From Tribonema minus (taxonomy: Eukaryota; Sar; Xanthophyceae; Tribonematales; Tribonemataceae): a stretch of 64,000 nt of DNA. Of the stretch, positions 10,773 through 22,400 are shown in pieces. The translations under genes and the position numbers were made by a program. The stretch covers positions 1 to 64,000 of the forward strand of contig JAFCMP010000163.1 in assembly GCA_017506865.1 (NCBI GenBank), given 5' to 3'. The notes beneath the pieces were generated by a model. That model had not been told where the DNA came from and did no database searches. It was given only the letters and a program-made list of their open reading frames with translations. Positions within the stretch are counted from its first letter, which is position 1, and the number at the start of each line of letters is the position of its first letter.

Positions 10773-11180
10773 CTGCAATGGGAATGAATGCACACTGTGC
10801 TTAGAGTGACCATGTCCGTGACCTGCCGGCGTCGGCGACAAATGAGAAAAATAAACGAACCACACAAGCCATATGGGCAGAGGGAGGCGTGCATCATGTT
10901 TGGATTCTGTGTTTTTCATAGGCTTTCCGCCCCTCACGCGGAAATAAACAAAAAAAACAGTACTACTAATAGGATCATGACAAAAATTACAACTGACTCA
11001 CGACCTATAAAAGCAGCAAACGTCCACAATTTGCAATGCACGCGCCATCGAATCTTTTGGCAGCTGCAGTTTCTACAGTGGCAACAGCCTGAGCATGCTC
11101 GCGATGACAAGCACTTAGCGGTATGCTGCTAATATACCAGATAAGAACACTGAAAACAATGTTGTATGGTAGCCACACAC

Positions 11181-11413
11181 CTGGGAAGGCAGCCTTGAGA
11201 GCCTTAGCAAATGGCACCCCCAATCCGTCAGATCTCAGCTCATATTCTGTGGCCACTTCTATGGTCTCGGCAGCCCGGTAACCCTTATCCAGCACGTGAG
11301 TCCGAAAGTAGCTGTCTCTCAGCAATTCCTGCTGCCAGGCCGGAAGAACGGAGTCATTGCTGGCCTTGTCCAGAATCTCATCCAGCCTGGCCCTGGAAGC
11401 AATGCGCGCCATG
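11181..11413 (-). CDS. SAM-like domain exon, copy 2
   Basis: Paralogue of the exon at 10539-10772: MARIASRARLDEILDKA, LPAWQQELLRDSYF, KGYRAAETIEVATEYEL, FAKALKAAFPG, then donor GTGTGT. Relative to copy 1 the acceptor has changed from GCAG-GC-ATG to GTAG-C-ATG, losing one base before the ATG. The two exons therefore enter in different phases, and one of them may no longer splice in frame unless the ATG is the start codon. Either a second small gene or an alternative exon of one gene. Confidence 0.5.
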
Positions 11414-11785
11414 CTACAATGGGGAGTGCACACTGTGTGCTTAGTTGAGTGCTGGCTGTGACCTGACCTGCCTGCGCCGCCGACGAATGAGACGTAAAGG
11501 AGCCGTAATGAGCCATAAAGAGGGAGACATGAAACCTTGGACTGAATGCACCCATGCTCTCTGTCATGAGCGGGTCCTTGCGGTTCAGATCGAGGTGTCA
11601 TACATGCTGACAACGTGTCGGGCATTAAGAGAGGCAAAGAGCATAAACTATGTGATAAAAACTCTTACGCTGTCGGCTGGCAATTGCTGATTGTTTTCAA
11701 ATCACAAAGCATACCTGGTCACCCGCCTCGCTCACCCACAGAGAATAAACGTTTTACTTCAACTGAGTCAACTCCCATCGCAGGT

Positions 11786-12139
11786 TCACACGTGTGTGTT
11801 GGCGCTCTGCAGACCACAGCTACCTGACGTGATGCCATCCATTGCGTGCGTTGTGCTTTCAAAAAGGTATCCGGGTACTAGCTGGCGCTGTTGGTGAGGC
11901 GAGCGGGTGCTGTTGAACTTCTCAGGTTTGCGCAGGATAGAGCCGGAGGTGTGGATACCTGATGTCATTCGGCCAGCTGCCACGTGCGTCTGTTGAACAA
12001 GTGCCCTCGCATGCACAAGAGTCGGCACAGCCGTGACATCGAAAAGGCGATGGTCCGATGACTGTATTGAGACCCATCGCTGTTCGAGGAATGCGTTGAA
12101 GGCAGCTGCAAGCCGGTGTCGTCCCTCAATCGTCGTCAC
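11786..12139 (-). other. Possible minus-strand exon (weak)
   Basis: An open frame from the ATG at 12139 reads MTTIEGRHRLAAAFNAFLEQ, VTAVPTLVHARALVQQTH and continues. It looks more protein-like than its shadows, and it lies upstream (in minus sense) of the SAM-like exons. No family match and no clear donor. Confidence 0.2.
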
Positions 12140-12299
12140 ATGACAATCACAAACTCCTTTGTGACACCGTGAGTGTTGGCAGCAGCTTCAGCAGGTCGCA
12201 TGACACGCCTTAAAGCTTGCTGACACTACCACTCCACCCCATATAGTATCTCAAGGTCAAAGACCTACAATCTGTAACCTCACCTCGCCCTTTGGCTTT

Positions 12300-12760
12300 T
12301 TATCTGTACTGCGTGCGCGAGCGATTTGACAGCTGACATCAAGTTGGTTTGCGACTCTTTGCATATGCCTTCCATTGCATGGCACACGCTCGAGGCGAGC
12401 GCACACGCTGTGTACCTGCAGACCACGCTTTACACGGTGCAGGCATGGCATGTTGTACAGTAGCTACAACTGCGCATGTGCTTGTGATGCCATGTTACGA
12501 CGAGCATATTGAATAGCCTGACACACATCTGCACAGCATCCGCAATGATTGCAGCAAAATCAGCAGCAGCAAACACAATCTGGCCACCCATTGAGGCAAA
12601 TGCAGCAGCCAGGAGCGAATGTTTGCAGTTCATGATGCGGCGCGGCCAATGCATTGAATGTGACCTCACACGCTTGGGCATGTATTTTGGGGCGCAAAGT
12701 TGAAAAGGAAGGACAGGATCTCGGGGATGGGCACTCGGAGTCAGGTGGTGTTGCAAGGGC
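12300..12760. repeat. Second copy of the ~0.5 kb repeat seen at 8890-9380
   Basis: Diverged direct copy of 8890-9380, ending at a GCACTCGGA box. The two copies bracket the SAM-like duplication, so the 8.9-12.8 kb block has an A-B-B-A layout. Confidence 0.6.
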
Positions 12761-13828
12761 TCAGCTGCTGACGCAGGGGATCTACAAGGAATACACTTCT
12801 GGGCTGCAACACACGGTGGCGCCTACATGGTGTGAAGGTGACCCTTAGTTGAGTTGGCCAAGATTTGAGGAAACGATGTCATGACCGTGACTGGGATGGA
12901 AGGGAGTACATCTGATGACTAAGACGGACTTATGGAATGGAGACTGGCGCATCAATTGAGCGCTCAGTGCACGTGCTCAAGTAGGAATGTATCACCAGCG
13001 CGTCAAGTCAATTCTGTGCACGCCTCAGGCTGACAGCACATCACTTGTGCGCGTCCCGGGGTTGCACGCTGAGTCTGCATGCTGAGTCTGCAGGGAGGCA
13101 GCGCTCAGATGGATGCTAGCAGCGCTCACCAAGGCAGAGCGCTGCGGCAGCACCATTGATGTTGATGTTCCACGCGGCGTGAGACACATAATTAATCACA
13201 GGACATGGGCCATCACCCCCGGCAGGCCACCCCCCCGTCATGCGCCAATAGATGAGCGCTGATGTCCCTTTGTGCAGCAGTGCTCAGAAGTGCTCAGCCG
13301 AATGCGCTGGCAACAAGCTGGCGGCAGCAGCCACAGAGAATGTAGGGTTGATGGCGATGCAGGGGTGTTGGCGTCTTGCGCAGATCACTCGCTCCACATG
13401 CGCACCTGCCAGAGGGGGGGCGTCACCGGTGAGGGCGGAGTGTCACCAATATCCCGCACAAGGCGGTTTACACTGGCAGGCTCTGCTCAAAGTGTGAGCT
13501 ACAAGGGCGGTATGAAGTCTAGTTGAAGCGGTGGCATGGCAGTGACATTGTCGCTGTCCACCATTTCTGGTATTCAAGGGATATGAAGTAGGGATAACTT
13601 TAACTGAGCTGACAATAGCGGTCAGCCTTGGTCGTTGAGCCACGACACAGCAATGACCACAAACATACAAATAGTGTGCAGCAAGCTTTGAACTGCGCAC
13701 TGATTTGCATCACTGCTTGCAGCTTTGCTGCAGATCATGGTGCGGTTGCAAGCATGCATGGCGTAACCTTCAAGTTCACGCCAAAAGTAGACTGCGGTGG
13801 CGCGCACTGTGTTCAAGCCCAAGTCTGT
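12761..13828. other. Intergenic region with no recognised gene
   Basis: Short ORFs only, none with family similarity or exon-like borders. A CTGAGTCTGCA direct repeat lies near 13070-13095. A small final GH16 exon could hide here. Confidence 0.4.
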
Positions 13829-16800
13829 CTACTGCATAGCTGCATCACTCACATAGTCGATCTTGAGCTGCTGCGTCTGGCCGTCGAATGCAGCCGGGTC
13901 GATGGCGGCGTAGGACTCCGGCCATGCGCCGCCTACCGCTAGGTCCAGCACCACGGCAAACTCCTGGAATTCACAGGCAAGGCATTACCGTAAGTAGCGT
14001 TAACGTTGTCAACCCAAGGACCATACTTTTCAGATGCACATGTGCGTGTGTGCTGCACCAGTTTAGTGTCTTTCGGTATGGCCAATGTCATCAAGGCCTG
14101 CTCTCAACATGGTTTGCGGTTGCCCCCGGGGCCCCTGCCCCCTCCATTTTTTAGGCCCTAGGCGGAGGGAATGTAGAGGGGGAGTCTCAGGGGACAAGGT
14201 CGGCCCCAAACAAATAATGGCCGTGAACCCCCCCATCGGCAGGAGTTGTCTACTATAGACAAAGTTGTTGCAAACATATGCACGTTGTGCCTATGAACAA
14301 GAGCCGCGTGGCACAAGCGGGGCTCTACCTGAACACAGATGTTGAGATGTCAGTGCTCAAGCAAACCGACAGCGTCTGCACAACGCTCAGGGCCCACAGC
14401 GTGCTGCACAGCAGGCCTCGCCGAAGCAGGCCTCTGTGACGTAGATGTATGGGAGAGGTGCGACTGACGTTGATCATCTCTATGAGCAGGCGCAGCACTG
14501 CTGACCCTAAACCTATGGGAGAGGTGCGACTGACGTTGATCATCTCTGAGAGCAGGCGCAGCACTGCTAAACCTAAACCTAACCCTCATCCTAACCTTAG
14601 TTCTAACCCTAACCATAGGTGGCGCATCATGCCATTGATGCAGAGCATGCTCGAGTGCCACGGCCCTACCGTTGGCCACACTCTGTTTGCAGGGGCGTGT
14701 GCGCCGTGAGACGATGCCCACACTACGTACACAGCTTGTGCTGGGCACAGCGTCGTGGACCAGTTTGCATGTGCTCTGAGAAAAACCATGGCGGTGCTTA
14801 GGGTTAGGGTTAGGGTTAGGGTTAGGGTTAGGGTTAGGGTTAGGAGGGGCCAGTGTCTGCTGGTGAATGATGCTGTTAAGAGCAGCTTGTCGAATTACCA
14901 TGGCATGCCCTCTGGGACAACCGAGCATGCTGTTCTGCGTGCACGTGAATTGTGAGCAACGCAGGGAAGGGTGCATGACACGTGGCGCACCTGACATTGT
15001 GGCACTTTGCGACTTGGGCTGAGCACTGAGGGTGGTAACGAAAAAATCCGGTAAGATCCGGCATTGGTGCCATGCGCTGTTTTGTTATTGCTGAGACTCA
15101 TTTATCAAAGGTCCCCATGACTGCAGATACCTGCTAGTGCGTGCATTGTCGTATCCCCCTTATATCAGGGTTTGCCTGCCCACCTCTCCTTGCAGTACAC
15201 TTGTAAAACGCCACCAGCCCACAAGATGGTACATGCGCACGCATCAATGGTCAGCCAAGCTTGAGACCTAACCCTAACTTACTCTCACAAGCGCTCGTGC
15301 CAACTTCATACCTACATACCTTGTTGAACGGCGAGAACTCGGCATTGGGATCAATGTCCGGCCACGCTGCGGGCTCAAACGCCTGCACCCCGTTCACAAA
15401 GAACACAATCTGGCCATCGCTCGTGCGCTCCACAGCGAACGTGTTCCACTGCCCCTTGTAAGCCCCCGGTGGCGTGTACTCCTTCTCCTGTATGGCATCG
15501 GCGTTTGCGATTGGGTCGAAGTAGTGTATGGTGTGCGCGCCCTCGTCGTTTGCGTTGATGTGCTTCGCCATGTCAAACTCGCCTGTTAAGGCGCGGGCGT
15601 AAGAACAGGGCGGCGCATGAGGCTTCATGTCAAAGCATTGTGCATGATTGGAACAGGGCATGATGGGAGGTGCAATAGCCACGGGGCGGCCAGGCCCGTA
15701 TATACTGATCTTTCAATATTTTCAAAACATGTATCAAAGTGTAGAGTTTCAACATTGCAAATCTTCGCGTTGCAAACGTGTGCAGGGCTTGAGAATGCCC
15801 CAGGAGTGCCGCGCCATGCGTGTTTGAAGTGTTGAAGTTCATTGGACGTTGTACTGCGCATGATGGCATGGTGGCATGCTGAAGCTTGCTGCATGATGCA
15901 GCGTCAGTGCTCAGGCATGTAATCACTGCATGATATACATGCTGAGCGCGAGCGACGCACACGTAAATTGTATGCCGATGCGTGTTGCTTGTGGTAGGGG
16001 TAATGGCAAATATGTCAGCAACTGCTAGTGAGATAAATGCATGCAGGTGTAGGCGTTGCAGTGGACTACACACACCTTGCCAAGTACAACTGGGACCGGT
16101 TGATGTCGCTAGCACGGGTTCTGCATTTGAGACTTGGTTCTGCATTGTCAAGTGGGCACAGTCTCTGCAGCCGTATGACTGTCCGCAAAACCCTTGAGGG
16201 CACGTCTACAAAAACAGCTCATCTGACGGGCCCTTAAGCTAGCAGTTTGACTCGTGAATGCAACGGACATTCAACTAGCTGTTTACACAGCAAACCTGAT
16301 CGCGGCCAAGTCCCATAGTCGCCCTCCAGCGGGTAACTGTGAGAAGCCGGTAGGGACAGACATCAGCAGCTGAATTAATTACTGATGATATATACTTGTG
16401 TATCGGCAAACAGAATGGCATACAGCTATGTGCCACGATGCTCGTTGCATGGCGCTGTGAATGGATGCGTAGCTTCAAGTTCAAATTTCAAGTTGTTTGT
16501 GGACAAGTTCATGAGCCTGAGCGTCAGATCCTCATTGAGCTGAGCATGTCGCTGGCGCGGGAGTTGGCGGAGCGCGTCATGGCGTACACGCGGAGCGCGA
16601 ATGCTGGGCTGTGTTGCAGCGCCGGTATCCAAGCTCCTAGGACACAGCGTAGACTAGGCTGCTGCGTTGACGCAAGCTTTTTCAATTGCATAGGCAACCC
16701 GGCCTCCCTTGGGCCTTTATAAATACAAGTCCATATGTTCATCAGCCTGTGACGTGCACAGAGGAGCAAGGCGCAAAGTGCAAGAGTGCGATGATGCCAG

Positions 16801-18054
16801 CTCGGGAGGTTGCAGTTACACTTGCAGCACACTCTGATGGGCACTGATAGTAGTGTGGATGCTTTTCCTGGGGAAGCTGCTGTGCAGTTACAGCAGCACA
16901 TCTGTGTGGTACATCAATAACCCCGTGTACGGCGGCGGCTGTAAGATTGAAGTTTATTGAACTTGAAATTTTGCTCTATATTGTTGGTGACGAATGCCAA
17001 CATGCAGCGTGGTTGCACAAGTTACGGAGGTCAGATTTGCATGGATAGATGGCAGTGATTGAGCAGACTCATACAAGCGCAAACGCAATGTGAACATGAA
17101 TGTTCTACTGTGAGTAAAGCAGTTGTGTAAAGTCACCGGAGTTGCCTCTTCGAAGTGCGTGAATGCGAGTCTCTGCTGATGTGCAACGACTTGCACCATG
17201 TCATCCATGCATCAAACTGATTGTAGCATACGTACAAATATGTGTCAGAGAGGACGGTTGCTGCGGTGCACTCACCTTGCAGGCATGAGGTACAGGCTCG
17301 ACCAGGAGCCATCAAAGGACGGTATCTGTGCGCGCATTTCCACACGCCCATAGCCGCTGTGAAACCTGCAGGTTTGACGGCAGGACCAGCAAAACATGCA
17401 AAGCCATTAGCTGATGACATGAGCAAACTAAAGCACCACGTCCACAAGTGGTGACTCGATACTTGTGTGCTAAAAGAAAACCTAGAGCATATGCCATTGC
17501 TCCATCTACACTTGAAGGTACGAACCATTCCACAACAGATGTGAGGGGCACAGCAATTAGCGTCCTGTTCGCCGGTCCTAGTTTAGCAGTTAAACATGCA
17601 GCACTTACTTTGAGACCACTTTTCCAGATGTGTAGTCCAGGGTGTTGCACTGGTGCAGCCCATCGTCGCGAGTGGAGCACGCCGTTGTGGTCTGCTTCTT
17701 CGCCTCAAGAACCAGGCTGCCATCTTGCAAAAACGCGCCATCGCTGACGAAGGCCTGCTTCTGGTCATTGCACCAGCCGCAGCAGTAGTACTGGCAGCCA
17801 TCGCCTGTGAGAAGGGTCCACTTCGTGGGGTCTGGGCCCACTCGCGCGGCACCAGAGGTAAACTCGTCCGTGTACACCATCCGCAGCACTCTTCCGGAAA
17901 CCTCAGACGTCAAGCTGCGTGGCACGCTAGCAGGGGTCGACGGGTCAATGGCGGCAGTAGCAAAAACCGCGGTGTAGGCATCAGCGCTGCGAAGCAGGCA
18001 CCCTTGGAGCAGCCAAACAGTCGATGCGGCGACAGTGTGCACCTCGAGTTTCAT
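13829..18054 (-). CDS. Glycoside hydrolase family 16-like secreted protein with altered catalytic motif
   Basis: Exons (minus): 18054-17609, 17356-17276, 16336-16296 (41 nt), 15582-15320, 13963-13853, all phase-compatible. The frame then either reads through to a TAG at 13829-13831 or splices to an unseen short exon. About 314-321 aa. ATG 18054 begins a signal-peptide-like MKLEVHTVAASTVWLLQG. GH16 landmarks follow: VYTDEFTSG, WTLLTGDGCQYYCCGW, LDYTSGKVVSN, YGRVEMRAQIPSFDGSW, YGTWPRSGEFDMAKH, KGQWNTFAVERT, and VLDLAVGGAWPESY. The canonical site is E-x-D-x-(x)-E. Here E191 and D193 are present, but the acid/base Glu position holds Lys196 (codon AAG). Family role: beta-glucan or laminarin cleavage or remodelling outside the cell. 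This copy may be a binding protein or inactive. The 41-nt exon has a weak donor (GTTTGC). Confidence 0.85.
14448..14577. repeat. 66-bp tandem repeat, two copies (GH16 intron)
   Basis: TATGGGAGAGGTGCGACTGA begins at 14448 and again at 14514. Both copies run into CCTAAACCT. The unit differs at three or four positions and merges into the telomere-like tract. Confidence 0.8.
14571..14846. repeat. Interstitial telomere-like repeats in inverted arrangement
   Basis: Degenerate CCCTAA units (14571-14614) and a nearly perfect TTAGGG array of about seven units (14798-14846) face each other across ~185 bp, all within a GH16 intron. Similar short tracts lie at 15268, 27024, 32508, 37910, 39194, 50636, 52730 and 61800. 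Confidence 0.9.
16520..16736 (+). mobile_element. 5'-truncated copy of the 1-8490 retrotransposon with target-site duplication
   Basis: The sequence from GCGTCAGATCC to AATACAAGTCCATA is nearly identical to 8275-8490: the last ~46 pol codons, stop and 3' UTR. It is flanked by a 13-bp direct repeat with one mismatch, GTTCATGAGCCTG at 16507-16519 and GTTCATCAGCCTG at 16737-16749. It sits in the GH16 intron between exons 2 and 3, antisense to the gene. Confidence 0.92.
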
Positions 18055-19490
18055 GGGCCGGGCGGTGCTTCTTGACACGCTGCTCTGAGGAATGAAAGAC
18101 TGGTGCACGGCACAGCCGCGTGCCACCTGATCTGGTCTCCAGCATGGCCGGACTGCTGCGGTTTCCCTAGGAACGTCTCTACATTTGATTGAGGAGATGG
18201 TCGAGGATGATGTCCTTCGTTCTCACGGCGAGAACGGGAACGTTCTCGGGTTTGAAGTTGAAGTTTGATGTGGAAGTTGAAGATGAACTGCAGAGGAAGG
18301 CAAGAAGTGCTCGTGCATGCGCTTGAAGATACATGATTAGAAATCAGCCGCGTCTGCATCTGTATGATTCCCCCAGCACAGTCAGCGGCACACTCAGTCT
18401 GTTGCAGCAGCACTCAACCCTGTGCTGAGCACTGCGCACACATCGCGTGCAGAGTGAGCCCAATGTCACCCTGGTGATGCAATTGATCTGACCCAGACAG
18501 AGGAACTCACTCCAGCTGGTCTGTGCTCTGCGAACGCAAACCAACCATCGCAAGAATGTGCTGCTGCGGTTACACTTACACAGTGCCTCCAGCAGACTCA
18601 AGCTGGCAACATCATGTTGCCAATTCTGTTGCTACACATAGAATGTGGGCTGACTGGCCGCCTGCTACACCTGCATCCCTCACTCTCCAGGGACCCCAAG
18701 GGCCTTCCAGTGAAGTTGTTGGCACATTCTGGCTTAGTGTGAACCGCTTGAACGACGACCTGGACACACAAGTGCTTCCCGGAAAGTCTGGGTGCATACA
18801 CAACTTGTGCACAGATTGGTGGAGGTCCATCGTGTGTCGTCTCAGCAATCAGAATGTAAGACGCACATGCTGCAGCACGGGTCAGCTGCGCGACCATCAC
18901 TCGCAACTGTGCGCTAGCTGCGCTCTGCATTCTGCTTGGCTTAAGGAGAACACATGTACACCGGGTGCAGCTTCGAAGCATGCAATGCAACAGAGGGTTC
19001 ATGGCGCATTGCGTGACACAAAAGACCCTTTCTCTGCCACATGAAAAAGGCGCAATATGCGTGTATTAGCAATACATGGGGAGGTCGTCTGCCGTTTGTT
19101 GGCAGCATCGTGTCTGCACCTCGAAATGCTATTTGGCTCTACTCAACCATTTCTGCTGTTGACTCAATAAAAACGCAAAGTTGAAGTCAAACAATTTCTG
19201 CGACTGGCACGCGACCATGCCCCCTGGGCCCCCTGCAGTGCGCGTAATGGCAAGTCACTGCCCAAAACCCGCGGGCTCGGGTGACACAAATGGTGCGGTC
19301 AGTTACCAGCAAAAGCCATGCACATGCCAGCATTCACTCCGCTGCCACACTCCAAGACTCCTCGAGGCTGCCCCCCCTCTTCCCCCCCACACCAAGTCCC
19401 CTGGCACCCCCCCCCCCTGCCAAACGCAGTCTCCCGAGTGAGCTGCGGCGGTGAGCTCCATGCCTGAAATTGAAGTTTGGAGTTAAAGTT
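18055..19490. other. Intergenic region between the GH16 gene start and the RIDA 3' end
   Basis: It should hold the GH16 promoter and RIDA 3' UTR. A cluster of TTGAAGTTGAAG motifs lies at 18240-18285. The 173-codon plus ORF at 18523-19044 has no family similarity or codon bias and is probably not a gene. C-runs occur at 19365-19420. Confidence 0.4.
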
Positions 19491-22400
19491 TCACTCATCC
19501 TCGGAGAACTCAATCACCGCCTCGATCTCCACGGGGATGCCCAGGGGGAGCGCATTGGTGCCTACGGCGCTGCGCGCGTGCACGCCCTTCTTGCCAAACA
19601 CCTCCACAAACAGGTCGCTAGCACCGTTGATGACACCAGGCTGCCAAGTCAAAAAAAAAAAAACACAGAGGGAAGGGTCGAGTAAGTACACAGGTATATA
19701 CATACGGCTGTGGTACATAGGAGCGAGCTCAACGTTCAGGTGAGACTGATGTGATTGTGCATGCCCTGAGACTGATGTGATTGTGCATGCCCTTTTGCCA
19801 AACACCTCCACAAACAGGTCGCTCGCGCCGTTGATCACGCCAGGCTACATCAGCAATTCAAGCAAGCAATAAACACAGCGGGGTGCGTGGGTCATGTGGT
19901 TGTGAGATACGATAAAGTATTTTGTTGGTTAATCAACTGCTAGCACGAGCTAACTGTCAAGGTATAGGTGAGATTGGTGCGAGTATGCACGCCCTTCTTG
20001 CCAAACACCTCCACCAACAGGTCGCTAGCGCCGTTGATCACGCCAGGCTACATTGGCAATTGAAGCAAGCAACAAACAGGGGGGGGGAGGGGGGGGGGGG
20101 GGGGCGTCTTGTGGATGCGAGATACGCTAAAATATCGTGGTGGGTAATTAACTGCCAGCACTGACTTAACCGCCAAGGTATAGGTGATACTGATGCAATC
20201 GAGCACGCTCTTCCTGCAAACCGTGTCCATGGGCAGGTCGCTCGCGCCGTTAATGACGCCAGAATGCAGCGCGAAAATTTTGCAGCAATGCAGTTGATGC
20301 CAGCCCTCGATGTGGTGTCCTCGTGCACCTGCCCTGAATCTCCCCCTGATCTGACCTCTCTTCTCCAGACCGCTGCCGTACTACGTCACTCGCTGCAATT
20401 TTGACCAAAGCTTCCAACGATCACTATAACCGCACTACAGTAGGGCTTGACAGCATTCATTAAGGTCCACTTTTTAAATAGTGTTTTTATCCTATGGTAC
20501 AACTCAGTGTCGTTGAGTGGTTGTTACTGAGACACTTTCAGACTGACACATGACATGTAGATTCCGTACAGCAAGCTTAGATACCATTCATCTGGGCTTT
20601 TTCACGTCCTGAGCGAGAATTAATAAAAAGTACAACTCACAGCATCAACCAGACTAGGAATTGACAGCTTCTTGATTCAATTGAGGACCCGCTTTCATCC
20701 TACGGCAGAATTGAAATCATCAGCGGTTTGGGGATCGCCTTAACATACACAATTCGATAGGTACCACAGCTGTCTTAGTCCATGCAGTGCTGAGGCCCTG
20801 GTTGAGGTGCTCACACAGCACGCTACCGCCTTCACTTAGCATAGTCTAGAATTCAAAGTCTTGACACCGACTTGATTGGCAAGTTGGCGCGCACCAGAGT
20901 AATAATTGACCTGTTGCCAACAGGCATCATGGTGTCAGTGTCACGTGAATTGCATGTGACACTCCTACGTTGCGCATGAACTTGTGTGCGGTCCAGCGAG
21001 GGCCCTACGCACCCATGTTATGCGTGCTACTTCAAGTGGCACTTGAAGTAATGCAGGTATGTACCGCTTTGTTGCCGCCTTCGCTAGCATAGTCTACAAT
21101 TGAAGTCTTGACACTGACTTGATTGGCAAACAAGTGCACACGGAACAGAAGTGGTGCGTTTATATTAGGTTGCCAGGAAAACACTGAAATACATACTTGG
21201 AAGTAGATATACACAGCTGTCTTACTCTTTGAAAAGCTGTGGGCCTGGCTACATTATTTTCATATAACTGTATTCCACTTCTCGCCACCGTCATCACTAC
21301 CACGACCTTCAAAGTCTTTGACGAAATTGATCTGTTGCCCACAGGCATCGTGGTGTCAGTGTCAAATGGATTGCAGGCGACTCTCCAACATTGCGCGTGC
21401 AACTTGTGTGGTCCAGGGAGGGCCCTACGCACCAATGGCACGCGTGTTACTTGAAGTGCCACTTGAAGTCCCTAATGCAGTGTACGTGCATTGTTTGACC
21501 AGTGCTTGTGGGGGTCGTCGTGCAGCCACAACGATAGATCATATTACGGTAACTATGCAAATGACAATGGTTGATTTGTGAATGATCGTAATGGACCGTG
21601 CATACCTGCCCAGTCACAACAATGAATCACACTTGAAGTGCTGCGGTTGATCCACAAATTATAGATGATTTGTGAATGTTCATGTTGAACCGTGCATACC
21701 TGTCCAGTCACAATAATGACACTTATTATGTGAATCATGATGAACCGTGCACACATACCTGCCCAGTGAAGTCGTCCGTGCAGTTCACAAAGCCCACCAG
21801 CTTGACAATGCGCGTCACCCTGTCCAGATCGCCCAGCTCCACTGCGCAGGCGACACAGCACACCACACACAGCAGTGCCGGTAAGCGCACAGTTCACATA
21901 CATATGTATACATGGAAATGAATCAAAAGATCGCGCAGCTGTATGTTTACAAGGTGTGGTTAGCCGTCAAATCGAATGCCTTCCACCAATAACCGTGGTC
22001 ACCGCTTCTGCATACATATATATTAGAGTTCCGAGCCGGAACCGGCTTAGACGGTTCCGGCTCGTCTAGACGGAGAAGACGAAAAGACGGAATGTCAACG
22101 GAATGTCAACACAGCGTCTTTTCCGTCTTTTTCAAAACTGCTTTTATGGCTTTTACAACACTACAGCAGGCATGTGGCTCGCGTACGATGCCATATACTT
22201 CTATTATTCTATATGGAAACAAATCAAAAGGTCGTAGAGCTCTAGGTGACAAGGTGTGCTTAGACGTCAATGCCGTCCACCAACAACCGTGGTCGCCGCT
22301 GCTGCGGGTATTGGCCATGAGTCAAACAGTGCCACCATGCGACCATATCTACAGGAGCCAAAAAACTTAAGTGTGCAAGCTTCTAAGCGTTCTTACATAT

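Larger units (their letters stand above)
10300..11560. repeat. Tandem duplication (~650-bp units) containing SAM-like exons
   Basis: 10300-10910 and 10960-11560 are two diverged direct copies. Both carry a Y-rich intron, GGCAGCTGCAGTT with ACAGTGGCAACAGC, the SAM-like exon, and a GTGACCTG box with a GAGACATGAAA/GAGGCGTGCAT-type ending. Confidence 0.75.

Noticed and set aside
14798..14846. True chromosome end (telomere)
   Set aside because: Short, internal, flanked by gene sequence on both sides; interstitial.
18523..19044. 173-codon plus ORF as a gene
   Set aside because: No family similarity, Cys/Trp/His-rich composition typical of random frames, no exon-like codon bias.
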